Assembly (NCBI GenBank): GCA_002862435.1
Contig: PKDC01000004.1
Span: 23,170-87,169 of the forward strand
Reading direction: 5' to 3'
DNA from: Pseudomonadota bacterium
Lineage (GTDB): Bacteria > Pseudomonadota > Gammaproteobacteria > UBA5335
Length of the DNA stretch: 64,000 nt
A program made the position numbers and the translations under genes. Position 1 is the first letter of the stretch; every line of letters starts with the position of its first letter. Positions 31,813-45,449 of the stretch are shown here, one piece after another. The notes beneath the pieces are model-generated. The model was not told where the DNA came from. It saw only the letters and a list, made by a program, of their open reading frames with translations, and ran no database searches.

Positions 31813-32705
31813 TGAATGCTTCCCGACGGTCCCGCTTGCGCCCCGTGTCGCGCCTCGCCCTGCTGACGCTTTGGCTCTGCTGGAGCGGTTTGATCGCCGC
31901 CGCGCCGGCACCGGTGAAAGTGGCTGTGGGCGTGCCGGTGCTGAAAACCTTCGTGGAACGCATCGGGGGCGCGCGGGTCGAGGCACTGGTCCTTCAGGGC
32001 GGCGGTGATCCGCATGCCTTCGAACCGTCGGCGCGCCAGATCGCCAGCCTGACCGATGCGCGGCTTTATGTGCTCGCGGGCCTGCCCTTTGAAGCGGCCT
32101 GGTTGCCGCGCCTGCAGGCCGTCAATCCCAATCTGCGGGTGTTGGACCTGCGTGAGGCGGTCACGACGCGCGCGCTGGATGATCCCTGGGCCAATGGCGC
32201 CAGCCAGACCCGGTTTCCCGATCCCCATGTCTGGACCGATCCCCAGGGCGCCTTGCCGCTGGTGGCGGCCATCGCGACCCAATTGACGATCATGGACCCG
32301 GCCGGGGAAGCGGCGTATCGCGAGGGCAGCCGCCGCCTGAGTCAGGACTTGCGCGCGCTGGAGGCGGAAATCACGCCGCTGCTCGCCCCGCTGCGAGGCC
32401 GCATCCTGCTGGTGTTCCATCCCGGATGGGGCTATCTCGCGGACCACCACGGCCTGCGCCAGATCCCCATCGAAGTGGCTGGCCGGGAACCCAGCGCCAG
32501 CCAGTTGAATCGATTGATCGCGCTCTCGCACCAGGAACGCATCGACACCCTGTTCCTGCAGCCCGGCCACGGCGACCGCCTGGCCCGACAGCTTGCGCGC
32601 GAACTGGACCTACCCGTGGTGATCGCTGATCCCCTGGCGGCGGATTACTTCGGCAGTGTTCGCGCCCTGGTTCGTGCCCTTGCCCAACCGGCGGTGCGCC
32701 CATGA
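31812..32705 (+). CDS. znuA: Zinc ABC transporter substrate-binding protein
   Basis: VAVGVPVLKTFVERIGG; GGGDPHAFEPSARQI; DPHVWTDPQGALPLVAAIATQL; HPGWGYLADHHGLRQIPIEVAGREPSASQL. Confidence 0.9.
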   Translation: MNASRRSRLRPVSRLALLTLWLCWSGLIAAAPAPVKVAVGVPVLKTFVERIGGARVEALVLQGGGDPHAFEPSARQIASLTDARLYVLAGLPFEAAWLPRLQAVNPNLRVLDLREAVTTRALDDPWANGASQTRFPDPHVWTDPQGALPLVAAIATQLTIMDPAGEAAYREGSRRLSQDLRALEAEITPLLAPLRGRILLVFHPGWGYLADHHGLRQIPIEVAGREPSASQLNRLIALSHQERIDTLFLQPGHGDRLARQLARELDLPVVIADPLAADYFGSVRALVRALAQPAVRP

Positions 32706-33451
32706 ACCCGGCGGTGCGCATCCGGGGGCTGCGCTTCGCTCATCCCGGCCAAGCTCCCGTGCTGCAAGGCCTTGATCTCGATATCGCGCCGGGGGAGTTC
32801 CTCGGCATTCTCGGTCCCAATGGCGCGGGCAAGAGCAGCCTGATCCAGTTGCTGGCCAGCATCCTTCACCCCGATGCCGGCCACATCGACATCCTGGGCC
32901 GGCCACCCCGGGAGATGCGCCACCGCATCGGCTATGTCCCCCAGCAGCCTCCACCGGTCCGGCATTTGCCCATCACCGTGTCAACCCTCGTCGGGCTGGG
33001 ACGCCTGCATGGCTGGCGGCCATTGGGTTGCGCGCGGCGGGCCGACCGGGAACGCGCCCAGGCGGCGCTGGCGGAGGTGGAATTGACCGAGCTGGCGCTG
33101 CGCCTGCTGCGCGAGCTGTCTGGCGGCGAACTGCAACGCGCTCTGCTGGCCCGCGCGCTGGCCGCCGATCCGGCGCTGTTGCTGCTGGACGAGCCGACCG
33201 CCCACATCGATCCGGCGGCGGAAAGCCGGATTTGGACGCTGTTGCGCCGGATGACGCCGGCGCGCACGGTGGTCGTGGTCTCCCACGATCCCGCCCTGCT
33301 CGCCGCCCATGCCGATCGCATCGCCCTGCTCAACGGCACGCTGCGCGTGATCGCCCCCGACGGCCTGGATGCGCCGACCCTGCAATGGGCCTACAGCCGC
33401 CACCCCGAAATCCCGCCGCCCGCCCGCGCGCTTCGGGGAGCCGCCGGATGA
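32702..33451 (+). CDS. znuC: Zinc ABC transporter ATP-binding protein
   Basis: GPNGAGKSSLIQLL; ELSGGELQRALLARALAADPALLLLDEPTAHID. Confidence 0.92.
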   Translation: MNPAVRIRGLRFAHPGQAPVLQGLDLDIAPGEFLGILGPNGAGKSSLIQLLASILHPDAGHIDILGRPPREMRHRIGYVPQQPPPVRHLPITVSTLVGLGRLHGWRPLGCARRADRERAQAALAEVELTELALRLLRELSGGELQRALLARALAADPALLLLDEPTAHIDPAAESRIWTLLRRMTPARTVVVVSHDPALLAAHADRIALLNGTLRVIAPDGLDAPTLQWAYSRHPEIPPPARALRGAAG

Positions 33452-34287
33452 CCGCCTTCCTCGACGCCCTGCTGAACCAAGCCTTCCTGCAGCGCGCCGT
33501 TGCTGCGGGACTGCTGGCGAGCCTCGGCTGCGGACTGATCGGCCCCTGGGTGCTGATCCGGCGCATGAGCCACCTGGCCGGCGGCATCGCCCACGCGGTG
33601 CTGGGCGGCATGGGCATCGCCTTTTTCCTGGGCGGCTCACCGCTGCTGGGCGCCACCCTGGCGGCCGTGGTGGTGGCCCTGCTGATCGGCTTCATTCACC
33701 TCTATTGGGAAGCGCAGGAAGATCTGCTCACCGGCGCGCTGTGGTCGGTGGGCATGGCGGTGGGCCTGCTGTTCATCTATCGCACGCCCGGCTACGGCAC
33801 CGACCTCATGAGCTATCTGTTCGGCAACATCCTGCTGGTGGGGCGTCAGGACCTGCTGTTCATGCTGCTGATCGATGGGCTGGTGCTGGCGGTCGTGGGG
33901 CTGCTGCACCGCCATTTCCTGGCCATCAGCCTGGATGAGGCTTTCGCCCGCTCGCGCGGCATTCCCGTTGCTGCGGTCTATTTGATCCTGCTGGGCCTGG
34001 TGGCGCTGACCGTGGTGCTGCTGATCCGCGTGGTGGGACTGATCCTGGTGATGGCCCTGGTGACCCTGCCCGCAGCGGCCTGCAGCCTGTTCGCCCGCTC
34101 CATCGCCGCCCTCACCCTGGGCGCCACGGCCTTGGCCATGGCCTGCACCACGCTGGGTCTGGGATTGTCCTACGCCCCCGACTGGCCCGCCGGCCCCACC
34201 ATCATCCTGGTCTGCGCCGCCGCCTACGCCGTCGCGCTGGGCGTCAACGTCCTGCAGCGCCGCATCCGCGTCCCCGCCGCGAGGTAA
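33448..34287 (+). CDS. znuB: Zinc ABC transporter permease
   Basis: GCGLIGPWVLIRRMSHLAGGIAHAVLGGMGIAFFLG; ABC-3 family; ATGA overlap with znuC. Confidence 0.92.
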   Translation: MTAFLDALLNQAFLQRAVAAGLLASLGCGLIGPWVLIRRMSHLAGGIAHAVLGGMGIAFFLGGSPLLGATLAAVVVALLIGFIHLYWEAQEDLLTGALWSVGMAVGLLFIYRTPGYGTDLMSYLFGNILLVGRQDLLFMLLIDGLVLAVVGLLHRHFLAISLDEAFARSRGIPVAAVYLILLGLVALTVVLLIRVVGLILVMALVTLPAAACSLFARSIAALTLGATALAMACTTLGLGLSYAPDWPAGPTIILVCAAAYAVALGVNVLQRRIRVPAAR

Positions 34288-34292
34288 ACCCC

Positions 34293-34814
34293 ATGTCCGC
34301 GTCCCGCATCCTTGGCACCGAGGCCAGCACCGCCCACAACCACGGCCTCTGCGTCCACCAAGCGCTGGAACAGGCCGAGCACAGCTGCCGCCAGAACGGC
34401 CTGCGACTCACGCCAATCCGGCGCCAGGTGCTGGAACTGGTGTGGGAAGGGCATCACCCCGTCAAGGCCTACGACCTGATCGATGCCCTGCGCGGTCGCG
34501 GTGTGCGGACAGGTCCGCCCACCGTCTACCGGGCGCTGGATTTCCTGCTCAAGGCCGGGCTGATCCATCGGCTAGACACCGTCAACGCCTTCATCGGCTG
34601 TGGCGCCCCCAGTCGGCCCCACGCCGGGCTGTTCTTCATCTGCCAGGGCTGCGGGGACGTGGTGGAGCTGGACGCCCCGGCCACCGCGCGCATGATCGGC
34701 GCGGAAGCCGAGAGTCTGGGATTTCAGGTGGTGCCCCAGGCGGTGGAAATCCTCGGGCGCTGCCGGCGGTGCGGCGACCTCCGGCAGCAAACCGCCCTGG
34801 ACGTCAACGGCTAG
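34293..34814 (+). CDS. zur: Fur-family zinc uptake regulator Zur
   Basis: [32 protein letters not shown]...[28 protein letters not shown]; in znu operon. Confidence 0.9.
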   Translation: MSASRILGTEASTAHNHGLCVHQALEQAEHSCRQNGLRLTPIRRQVLELVWEGHHPVKAYDLIDALRGRGVRTGPPTVYRALDFLLKAGLIHRLDTVNAFIGCGAPSRPHAGLFFICQGCGDVVELDAPATARMIGAEAESLGFQVVPQAVEILGRCRRCGDLRQQTALDVNG

Positions 34815-36028
34815 GCTTCGCCGCGTCCATTGCGGCGCGCGCCAATGGCCAGGCGCAGGCCGTTGAGGCGGATGAAGCCGGTGGCATCGGCCTGGTTGTA
34901 GGCGCCGGCATCGTCCTCGAAGGTGGCGATGCGGGCATCGAACAGGCTGTCGGCAGACTGCCGGCCGACCACGGACACATTGCCTTTGTAGAGCTTGAGC
35001 CGCACCCGACCGTTGACGCGCGCCTGGGTGGCGTCGATGGCCGCCTGCAACATGCGCCGCTCGGGGCTCCACCAATAGCCGTTGTAGATGAGGCTGGCGT
35101 AGCGCGGCATCAGCTCATCCTTCAGATGCGCCTCTTCACGGTCCAGGGTCAGGGACTCGATCGCCCGATGGGCCTTGAGCAGGATGGTGCCGCCGGGGGT
35201 TTCATAACAGCCGCGGGACTTCATGCCCACATAGCGGTTCTCGACGATGTCGGCCCGACCCACGCCGTGGGCGCCGCCGACCTGATTGAGATAGGCAAGC
35301 GCTGTTGCGGGCGAGCAGGCATCGCCGTCGATGGCGACCAGGTCGCCGCGCTCGAAATCCAGTTCCAGATACTGGGCCGCATCGGGCGCCGCTTCCGGGG
35401 TCACCGACCAGCGCCACATGGATTCCTCGGGCTCGGCCCAAGGATCCTCCAGAACGCCGCCCTCGTAGGAGATGTGCAGCAGATTGGCATCCGTCGAATA
35501 GGGACTCTTCTGGCCCTGACGCTCGATGGGAATGCCGTGGCGTTCCGCATAGGCCAGCAGCGTTTCCCGGCTGGTGAGCTCCCATTCGCGCCAGGGCGCG
35601 ATCACTTGCAAGGCTGGCTTGAGCGCCAGCACCCCCAGCTCGAAACGCACCTGGTCGTTGCCCTTGCCGGTCGCGCCATGGGCCACCGCGTCGGCGCCGA
35701 CTTCGGTGGCGATCTCCACCAGACGCTTGGCAATCAAGGGCCGCGCGATGGACGTGCCCAGCAGGTATTCCCCCTCATAGAGGGTGTTGGCGCGGAACAT
35801 CGGGTAGACAAAATCACGCACGAATTCCTCGCGCAGATCGTCGATGAAGATTTCCTTCACGCCCAGCAGGGCGGCCTTGGCGCTTGCGGGCGCCAGCTCC
35901 TCGCCCTGGCCCAGGTCGGCGGTGAAGGTCACCACTTCGCAGTGATAGTGCTCGCGCAGCCACTTGAGAATGACGGAGGTGTCGAGCCCCCCCGAATAGG
36001 CCAAGACCACTTTGCGAATCGTTGCCAT
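34811..36028 (-). CDS. argG: Argininosuccinate synthase
   Basis: [45 protein letters not shown]. Confidence 0.97.
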   Translation of the reverse strand: MATIRKVVLAYSGGLDTSVILKWLREHYHCEVVTFTADLGQGEELAPASAKAALLGVKEIFIDDLREEFVRDFVYPMFRANTLYEGEYLLGTSIARPLIAKRLVEIATEVGADAVAHGATGKGNDQVRFELGVLALKPALQVIAPWREWELTSRETLLAYAERHGIPIERQGQKSPYSTDANLLHISYEGGVLEDPWAEPEESMWRWSVTPEAAPDAAQYLELDFERGDLVAIDGDACSPATALAYLNQVGGAHGVGRADIVENRYVGMKSRGCYETPGGTILLKAHRAIESLTLDREEAHLKDELMPRYASLIYNGYWWSPERRMLQAAIDATQARVNGRVRLKLYKGNVSVVGRQSADSLFDARIATFEDDAGAYNQADATGFIRLNGLRLAIGARRNGRGEA

Positions 36029-36199
36029 GTCATCCCCCATCAATGCGCGGAAATCCCGGGTTCCGGCGTGCACCGGTTTCAGGTGCGCCATGCTAGCAAA
36101 AAGGCCAGACCGGCGCAGGGGATCCCTACCCCGGCGGGCGATGCTATCCTTGTGACATAAAAAATTCAGGGCGCCCGACCAAGGCAACAAGCGAGCACC

Positions 36200-37210
36200 A
36201 TGGCGAAAACCATACTGATCACCGGCGGGGCTGGCTACATCGGCAGCCATGTGGCGCGCCTCTTGGGCGCGCGCGGCGAGCGCCTGATCATCCTGGACGA
36301 CCTGTCCACCGGCCATCTGGACAACGTCCTGCACGGCCAACTGGTGGTCGGGGACGCCGGCAACGCCGCCCTGCTGGACGACCTGCTGCACCGCCACCCC
36401 ATCGATACCGTCCTGCATTTCGCCGCGCGCACCAGCGTGCCGGAATCGGTGCGGCAGCCGCTCGATTATTACGCCGCCAACACCTGCATGACCCATACCC
36501 TGCTCGCCGCCTGCGTCCAGGCCGGGGTCAGGCATTTCATGTTCTCCTCCACCGCCGCCGTCTACGCCCTGCCGGCCCTGCACCAACCTGCCACCGAGCA
36601 CAGCCCGACCGAACCCCACAATCCCTACGGCCGCTCCAAGCTCATGGCCGAATGGATGTTGCGCGACCTGAGCGCTGTCAGTCCGATGCGCCATGCCATC
36701 CTGCGCTACTTCAACGTCGCGGGCAGCGCAGCGGGCGCCGGCATCGGGCCGCGCGACCTGCAGGCCGGCCAGTTGATCAAGGTGGCCTGCGAAGCCGCCC
36801 TGGGTCGGCGTCCCGTCGTGGAAGTCTATGGCACCGACTACGACACCCCGGACGGCACCGGCATCCGCGACTACATCCATGTCGAGGACCTGGCCGAGGC
36901 CCATGTGCTGGCCCTGGACTACCTGCGTGATGGCGGAGAATCGGTGACGCTCAACTGCGGCTATGGACAGGGCTGCAGTGTGCGCGAAGTCTTGAGCGCG
37001 GTGGGCGCGGTGAGCGGTCGGGCGGTCCCGACGGTGGACCGTCCGCGCCGGCCCGGCGATCTCCCGCGCATGGTGGCCGATCCGTCGCGCCTGCGGCGGC
37101 TGTTGAACTGGACCCCGCGCCATGCCGATCTCGCCACCATCGTGCGCAGCACCCTGGAGTGGGAACGCGGCCTGCAACTGCCTGCCGCGCGCCTGCTTAC
37201 CCGAGTCTGA
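36200..37210 (+). CDS. galE: UDP-glucose 4-epimerase
   Basis: [55 protein letters not shown]. Confidence 0.92.
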   Translation: MAKTILITGGAGYIGSHVARLLGARGERLIILDDLSTGHLDNVLHGQLVVGDAGNAALLDDLLHRHPIDTVLHFAARTSVPESVRQPLDYYAANTCMTHTLLAACVQAGVRHFMFSSTAAVYALPALHQPATEHSPTEPHNPYGRSKLMAEWMLRDLSAVSPMRHAILRYFNVAGSAAGAGIGPRDLQAGQLIKVACEAALGRRPVVEVYGTDYDTPDGTGIRDYIHVEDLAEAHVLALDYLRDGGESVTLNCGYGQGCSVREVLSAVGAVSGRAVPTVDRPRRPGDLPRMVADPSRLRRLLNWTPRHADLATIVRSTLEWERGLQLPAARLLTRV

Positions 37211-37268
37211 TAAAGACCGGCTTGCGCCATTGGACCCGGGTGATACGCAACGGCGCACCCGCCTCCGC

Positions 37269-38411
37269 TCAGCCGCCCGTCTCCGCGTAGACGGCCAAGG
37301 TCTGGGCGATGACGTGAGCCTCGCTGAATTCCGCCAGCACCCGCGCCCGGCCCGCAGCGCCAAAGCGCCGGCAGCGTTCGGGGTCACTCAGCAATTGCCG
37401 CAAGGCATCGGCGAGAGCGGGCGCATCGCGGGGCGGCACCAGCAAGCCATTGACACCTGCCTGCACGATCTCCCGGCAGCCGGGCCGATCGGCGGTGATC
37501 AGGGCGCAGCCACAGGCGGCCGCCTCGATGAGGATGCGCGGCACCCCTTCGCCGTAGGCCGTGGGCAGACAGACGATGTCGGTAGCGGCGAGAATTTCCG
37601 GCATATCCTCGCGGAAGCCCCACCACTGCACCGCGCCTTCCGCATGCCAGGCCGCGAGCTCCTGTTCAGAGTGGCTGTCCGGATTGCCGGGATCTGGCAG
37701 CCCCAGCAGCACGAAGTCCGCCGCCACCCCCTCCGCGGCCAGTTGCCGGGCCGCCGCGACGTATTCCGCCACGCCCTTGTCACGCAGCATGCGCGAGGCG
37801 AACACCACCCGCGCTCGACCGGCCGCGGGGCGCGGCAGTGGCCGGTAGCGCGCTGGGTCCACGCCGGATCCAAGGATCACATGGGTTTTCCAGCCATCCA
37901 CCCAGCCTTGACCAACAAAGAAATCCCGATCATCGGGGTTCTGGAAAATGACCCGCGCGTTTGCCCCGCCCAGAGCCAGGTGGTAGGCCAGCCCGACTCC
38001 CGCCCGCAGGATTGCCCCCCGGACACCACCTGCCGTGGTGAAGACATAGCCCCGTCCGGGCACCGTCGCCACCCGCGGTCCCGCACCCAGCAGCCGCGCC
38101 ACCAGCGCGCCATAGAGCACCGGCTTGATGGTCACCAGATGAATGAGATCCGGGCGTATCTCGCGATACAAGCGAGCCAGCCGCAGCAGGCTCTGGAGCT
38201 CCTGCCAGGGCGCCATGCCGCGGCGGCTCAGGGGCAAGGGATGGAAGCCGATGCCCTGTGCCGAAAGTCTCGCCCGACTTGCCTCATCGGGCTCGGGTGC
38301 CGCCAGATGTACCGTCCAGCCGGCGGCTTGCGCGGCCTCGGCGACCGGGAGACGATGGGACAGAAAATAGGGTACGGCATTGTGCACGTAGAGCAGCCTG
38401 CGCCCCATCAT
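37269..38411 (-). CDS. Glycosyltransferase family 4 (GT-B)
   Basis: [85 protein letters not shown]. Confidence 0.9.
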   Translation of the reverse strand: MMGRRLLYVHNAVPYFLSHRLPVAEAAQAAGWTVHLAAPEPDEASRARLSAQGIGFHPLPLSRRGMAPWQELQSLLRLARLYREIRPDLIHLVTIKPVLYGALVARLLGAGPRVATVPGRGYVFTTAGGVRGAILRAGVGLAYHLALGGANARVIFQNPDDRDFFVGQGWVDGWKTHVILGSGVDPARYRPLPRPAAGRARVVFASRMLRDKGVAEYVAAARQLAAEGVAADFVLLGLPDPGNPDSHSEQELAAWHAEGAVQWWGFREDMPEILAATDIVCLPTAYGEGVPRILIEAAACGCALITADRPGCREIVQAGVNGLLVPPRDAPALADALRQLLSDPERCRRFGAAGRARVLAEFSEAHVIAQTLAVYAETGG

Positions 38412-38481
38412 CGTTTCCTCCTTGCGAAAGCGGGCATTCTAAGCCAGCCGGTGGCCCCGGCGGCGGGGTAAGATAGCCGTT

Positions 38482-39411
38482 TTGGCCCAGGACTCCTCCG
38501 TGTCACCGCGCGTCAGCGTCATCCTCCCCACCCATAACCGCGCGCCCGTGCTGGCGCGGTCGATCCGCAGTGTGCTGGCGCAAAGCGCGTCGGACCTGGA
38601 ATTGATCGTGGTGGACGACGCCTCCACCGACGCCACCGCCGAGGTATTGGCCAGCTTCGACGACCCGCGCCTGCGCCGGCTGCGCCACGACACCCGCCAG
38701 GGCGCCGCGGCGGCGCGCAACACCGGGCTCAGCGCCGCCCGGGCGGAATGGGTCGCCTTCCAGGACAGCGATGACGAATGGCTGCTGGACAAGCTCGAAC
38801 GCCAAGGGGCGCTGCTTGCGGCCGATTCGGCCCTGGGCGCGGTCTATTGCGCGTTTGTGCGCGTGGCGGGCGATCAGGTGGTGCGGACCCCCGCCGCACG
38901 GGTATGCCGGCGCGCGGGCTGGTTGCACGCGGAGATCCTGCGCGACAGCTTCATCAGCACCCAGACCCTGCTGGTGCGCCGGGACGTACTCGATGCCGTG
39001 GGCGGATTCGATGCCGCGCTGCCGCGCTTCCAGGACTGGGAGCTGATGATGCGCCTGAGCCGCCACCACGCCATCGGTTGCGTGGACGAGCCGCTGGTGA
39101 TGGTGCACACCCTGCCCGATGCCATCACCCACGACGCCCCTGCCCGCCTGCGCGCGCGGCAGCGCATCGTCGAGCGCCATGCCGTTTGGCTGGCCGCGCA
39201 GCCGCGCACCCTGGCCGAACACCGCTACGCCGTCGGTCACCTGAACGCCCTGGCGGGCGACATGCGCGCGGCGCGGCGCTGGCTGCGCCAGGCCGTCGCG
39301 GCGGACCGCTCGTTGCTCAAGGGCTGGGCGGCACTGGGACTGACCGTCCTGGGGCCGCGCGGCTACCGGCGCGCCACGACGCTGCGCGCCGGCCTGCGCG
39401 GTCGCTCCTGA
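38482..39411 (+). CDS. Glycosyltransferase family 2 (start TTG 38482 or GTG 38500)
   Basis: RVSVILPTHNRAPVLARSIRSVLAQSASDLELIVVDDASTDAT; WVAFQDSDDEW. Confidence 0.88.
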   Translation: MAQDSSVSPRVSVILPTHNRAPVLARSIRSVLAQSASDLELIVVDDASTDATAEVLASFDDPRLRRLRHDTRQGAAAARNTGLSAARAEWVAFQDSDDEWLLDKLERQGALLAADSALGAVYCAFVRVAGDQVVRTPAARVCRRAGWLHAEILRDSFISTQTLLVRRDVLDAVGGFDAALPRFQDWELMMRLSRHHAIGCVDEPLVMVHTLPDAITHDAPARLRARQRIVERHAVWLAAQPRTLAEHRYAVGHLNALAGDMRAARRWLRQAVAADRSLLKGWAALGLTVLGPRGYRRATTLRAGLRGRS

Positions 39412-40367
39412 TGATGGCGATTCCCACGCTGGCGGTGATCATCGTCAACTGGAATGCCGGCGACCAGTTGCGCGCCTGCCTGCAGGCACTGGCCGGCGCG
39501 CGCCAGGAGGGGTTTCATCTGGCGCAGGTGGTGGTGGTGGACAATGCCTCCCAGGATGACTCCCTGGCCGATCTGCCAGCGGACCGGCTGCCGCTGCGGG
39601 TGATACGCAACCCCGACAACCGGGGTTTCGGCGGCGCCTGTAACCAGGGCGCGGCAGAGACGCGCGCGGATTACCTGCTGTTCCTCAATCCGGACACGCG
39701 CATCGAAGCCGACGCGCTCGATCGTGCCGTGGCCCATTTGGAAAGCCCAGCCGGCGCAACGGCGGGCGTATGTGGCGCCCGGCTGCTGGGTGACCAGGAC
39801 CAGACTCACCGCCATTGCGCGCGCCAGGCCACGGCGGCACGCATGTGGGCCCACCTGCTGGGCGTGGACCGCCTGACGCCTTGGACCAGCGGCTATTTGC
39901 TGCGACGCTGGGATCACGGCCACAGCCGGGCGGTGGATCATGTCATGGGGGCGTTCTATCTGATCCGCCGCGAGCTGTTCACCACCCTTGGCGGCTTCGA
40001 TCCGCGTTTTTTTGTCTATCTGGAAGACCTGGACCTGTCCGAGCAGGTGCGCCGGGCCGGCTGGCGCATCGACTATTGCGCCGAGGTCCGCGTCTATCAC
40101 AAGGGCGGCGGCACTTCCGAGCAGATCAAGGCGCGCCGGCTCTACTACAGCTTGGACAGCCGCTTGCGCTATGCACGCAAGCATTTCACGCCGACCGGTG
40201 CGATGGGTCTCTGGGCCGGTACCCTGCTCATCGAGCCCTTGCTACGGCTGGGCCAGGCGCTGGCGCGGGGCTCATTCGCCCAAGTCCGTGAGGTATGGGT
40301 GGCCTATCGCTGGTTGGTCCAGGATCTGCCCGCCCGCTGGCGCTTACCGGCGCCCCACATCCCATGA
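39411..40367 (+). CDS. Glycosyltransferase family 2, rhamnosyltransferase-like
   Basis: TLAVIIVNWNAGDQLRACLQAL; VVVDNASQDDS; NRGFGGACNQGA; FLNPDTRIE; FFVYLEDLDLSEQVRRAGW. Confidence 0.9.
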   Translation: MMAIPTLAVIIVNWNAGDQLRACLQALAGARQEGFHLAQVVVVDNASQDDSLADLPADRLPLRVIRNPDNRGFGGACNQGAAETRADYLLFLNPDTRIEADALDRAVAHLESPAGATAGVCGARLLGDQDQTHRHCARQATAARMWAHLLGVDRLTPWTSGYLLRRWDHGHSRAVDHVMGAFYLIRRELFTTLGGFDPRFFVYLEDLDLSEQVRRAGWRIDYCAEVRVYHKGGGTSEQIKARRLYYSLDSRLRYARKHFTPTGAMGLWAGTLLIEPLLRLGQALARGSFAQVREVWVAYRWLVQDLPARWRLPAPHIP

Positions 40368-41449
40368 ACGTCCTGTTGCTCAGCCGCTATGGCCGCCAGG
40401 GCGCCAGCACGCGGTTGCGCGCCCTGCAATACCTGCCTCATCTGGCCGCTAGCGGCATCGACGTGCACTGGGCGCCGCTGCTGGATGACGCCTATCTCGA
40501 AACCCTTTATGGCGCAGGCGAGCGGCCGTGGCCCCGGGTGGCGCGGGCCTATCTGGCGCGCCTGGGGCAATTGCTGGCGATGCGGCGCTTCGACCTGCTG
40601 TGGATCGAAAAAGAATTGTTTCCGATGCTGCCGGCCAGCGCCGAGCGCCTGCTGGCGGCGGCGGGCGTGCCGTATGTGGTGGATTACGACGACGCGCTGT
40701 TTCACAACTACGACCAGCATCCCCGCGCGCTCGTGCGGCGGTTGCTGGGGCGCAAGATCGACCGGGTGATGGCTGGGGCGCGGCTGGTGATCGTCGGCAA
40801 CGACTACCTGGCGGACCGCGCGCGCCAGGCCGGGGCGCGGCGGGTGGCGCTGTTGCCGACGGTGGTGGATCTGGCGCGCTATGCCGCAGAAGCCGTCGCG
40901 GACAAACCGTCCGGTCCATCGCCTTTTACCATCGGCTGGATCGGCTCCCCCCAGACCGCCGCCTACCTGGCCGCCGTTGCCCCAGCCCTGGGCGAGCTGC
41001 TGGCACAGCCGGGCACGCGCTTGGTGCTGGTGGGCGCGGGCCGGGGCGCTCCCGGGAATCTGCCGGCCGAGATCCGGCCCTGGACCGAGGCCAGCGAGGT
41101 GGCGGACATCGCGTCGTTTGACGTGGGCATCATGCCGCTGCCGGATGCGCCCTGGGAACGGGGCAAATGCGGCTACAAGCTGATCCAGTACATGGCCTGC
41201 GCCAAGCCGGTGGTCGCCTCGCCGGTGGGCGTCAACCGCCAGTTGGTCGAGCCCGGCGTCAACGGCTACCTCGCCACGACGTCGGCGGACTGGACGCGGG
41301 CGTTGAACCAACTGCGGGAAGATGCGGCGCTGCGCGCACGGCTGGGCGAGGCTGGGCGCGCGCGGGTGGCAGCTGATTATGATCTGCAGGTGACCGCCCC
41401 CCAACTGGCGAACCTGCTGCGCCTGGCCGCCCATGCCCCGCGCGATTGA
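40364..41449 (+). CDS. Glycosyltransferase family 4
   Basis: NVLLLSRYGRQGASTRLRALQYLP; DVGIMPLPDAPWERGKCGYKLIQYMACAKPVVASPVGVN. Confidence 0.9.
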   Translation: MNVLLLSRYGRQGASTRLRALQYLPHLAASGIDVHWAPLLDDAYLETLYGAGERPWPRVARAYLARLGQLLAMRRFDLLWIEKELFPMLPASAERLLAAAGVPYVVDYDDALFHNYDQHPRALVRRLLGRKIDRVMAGARLVIVGNDYLADRARQAGARRVALLPTVVDLARYAAEAVADKPSGPSPFTIGWIGSPQTAAYLAAVAPALGELLAQPGTRLVLVGAGRGAPGNLPAEIRPWTEASEVADIASFDVGIMPLPDAPWERGKCGYKLIQYMACAKPVVASPVGVNRQLVEPGVNGYLATTSADWTRALNQLREDAALRARLGEAGRARVAADYDLQVTAPQLANLLRLAAHAPRD

Positions 41450-41641
41450 ACCTGGCAGCCCCCGGTGGGCTAGGCTTCTCTACAATGGGAAGCGTCGCAA
41501 GGACTTTTGAAGCATCCAGGCGGGGCGCCGGGCACAGCGGTAAAGGCGCGAGTCGCCGCAAGAGGACTGCTTGCGCCCACGAACCGGCAGCCGACGAGCG
41601 CGCATTTTTCACTGCACCTGACTCAAACCCTGGAGGATACC

Positions 41642-44341
<2,700 letters not shown>

Positions 44342-44693
44342 GCCACCGCATAATCCCGCTCATCGCTCACGCTCAACAACATCCGCGCGCCACCCTGGGC
44401 CGCCATGACCCGGGCAGCGGCGCCATGCAACTGCGCGCCAGGACCGCCCCTGGCATCGTGCACCACCTCGATCTGGGACGGCCCCACGCCCTCCCGAAAG
44501 CCGGTTCCCAGCGCCTTGGCGACGGCTTCCTTGGCGGCGAAACGGCGCGCCAACAGGCGGGCGGGGTCGGCTGCGTCCGCGTAACCGGGCCATTCTCCGG
44601 CATGCAATATGCGGCGCGCGAAACGGTCTCCCCGCCGCGCCAGCACAGCCCGCAGGCGCGCCACCGCGACGATGTCGGTGCCGATGCCGAGAA

Positions 44694-45440
44694 TCACGCC
44701 CGGCGCGCCTCCACCATCAGCCGTTTCATCTCGCGCACTGCCTCATGCATGCCGCTCAGCACCGCCCGCGCCACGATGGCATGGCCGATATTCAGTTCCA
44801 CGATCGGCGCAATCGCCGCCACCGGCGCCACATTGGCGTAGTTCAGGCCATGGCCGGCATGCACCGCCAGTCCTGCCCCGGCCGCCTGCGCGGCAGTTGC
44901 CACCAGCCGCGCCAGTTCGCGCGCCCGCTCGCTGGGGTGGATCGCATCGGCGTAAGCCCCGGTGTGCAGTTCCACCGCCGCGGCGCCGGTGCGCAGGCTG
45001 GCCGCGACCTGCGCGGGATCCGGATCGATGAACAGCGCGACCGTGATGCCCGCCGCCGCCAGACGGCAACAGGCCGCGGCGATGCCCTCCTCATGAGCTT
45101 GGACATCCAGCCCCCCCTCGGTGGTCAGTTCCGCGCGCCGCTCGGGGACCAGGCAACAGGCCTGGGGCGCGAGTTCCACAGCAAACGCCAGCATCTCGGC
45201 GGTCACCGCCATCTCCAGATTGAGCCGCGTCTGCACCAGCGCGCGCAGCAGCCGCACGTCCCGCTCCTGGATATGGCGCCGATCCTCGCGCAGATGAACG
45301 GTGATGCTGTCCGCGCCAGCCTGCTCCGCCAGCAAGGCGGCCTGTACCGGATCGGGATAGCGCGTGTGGCGCGCCTCACGCAAGGTTGCCACATGGTCGA
45401 TGTTTACCCCCAGGGCGGGGAGCGAAGCCAGCGCATACAT
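44694..45440 (-). CDS. pdxJ: Pyridoxine 5'-phosphate synthase
   Basis: [49 protein letters not shown]. Confidence 0.97.
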   Translation of the reverse strand: MYALASLPALGVNIDHVATLREARHTRYPDPVQAALLAEQAGADSITVHLREDRRHIQERDVRLLRALVQTRLNLEMAVTAEMLAFAVELAPQACCLVPERRAELTTEGGLDVQAHEEGIAAACCRLAAAGITVALFIDPDPAQVAASLRTGAAAVELHTGAYADAIHPSERARELARLVATAAQAAGAGLAVHAGHGLNYANVAPVAAIAPIVELNIGHAIVARAVLSGMHEAVREMKRLMVEARRA

Positions 45441-45449
45441 GGAAGAACG

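Noticed and set aside
34442-36160. 572-aa plus-strand ORF
   Set aside because: Overlaps zur out of frame and is antisense to argG.
36029-37387. Long N-terminal extension of the argG frame (ORF 34811-37387)
   Set aside because: Extension runs antisense through galE; the conserved ArgG start [14 protein letters not shown] is at 36028.
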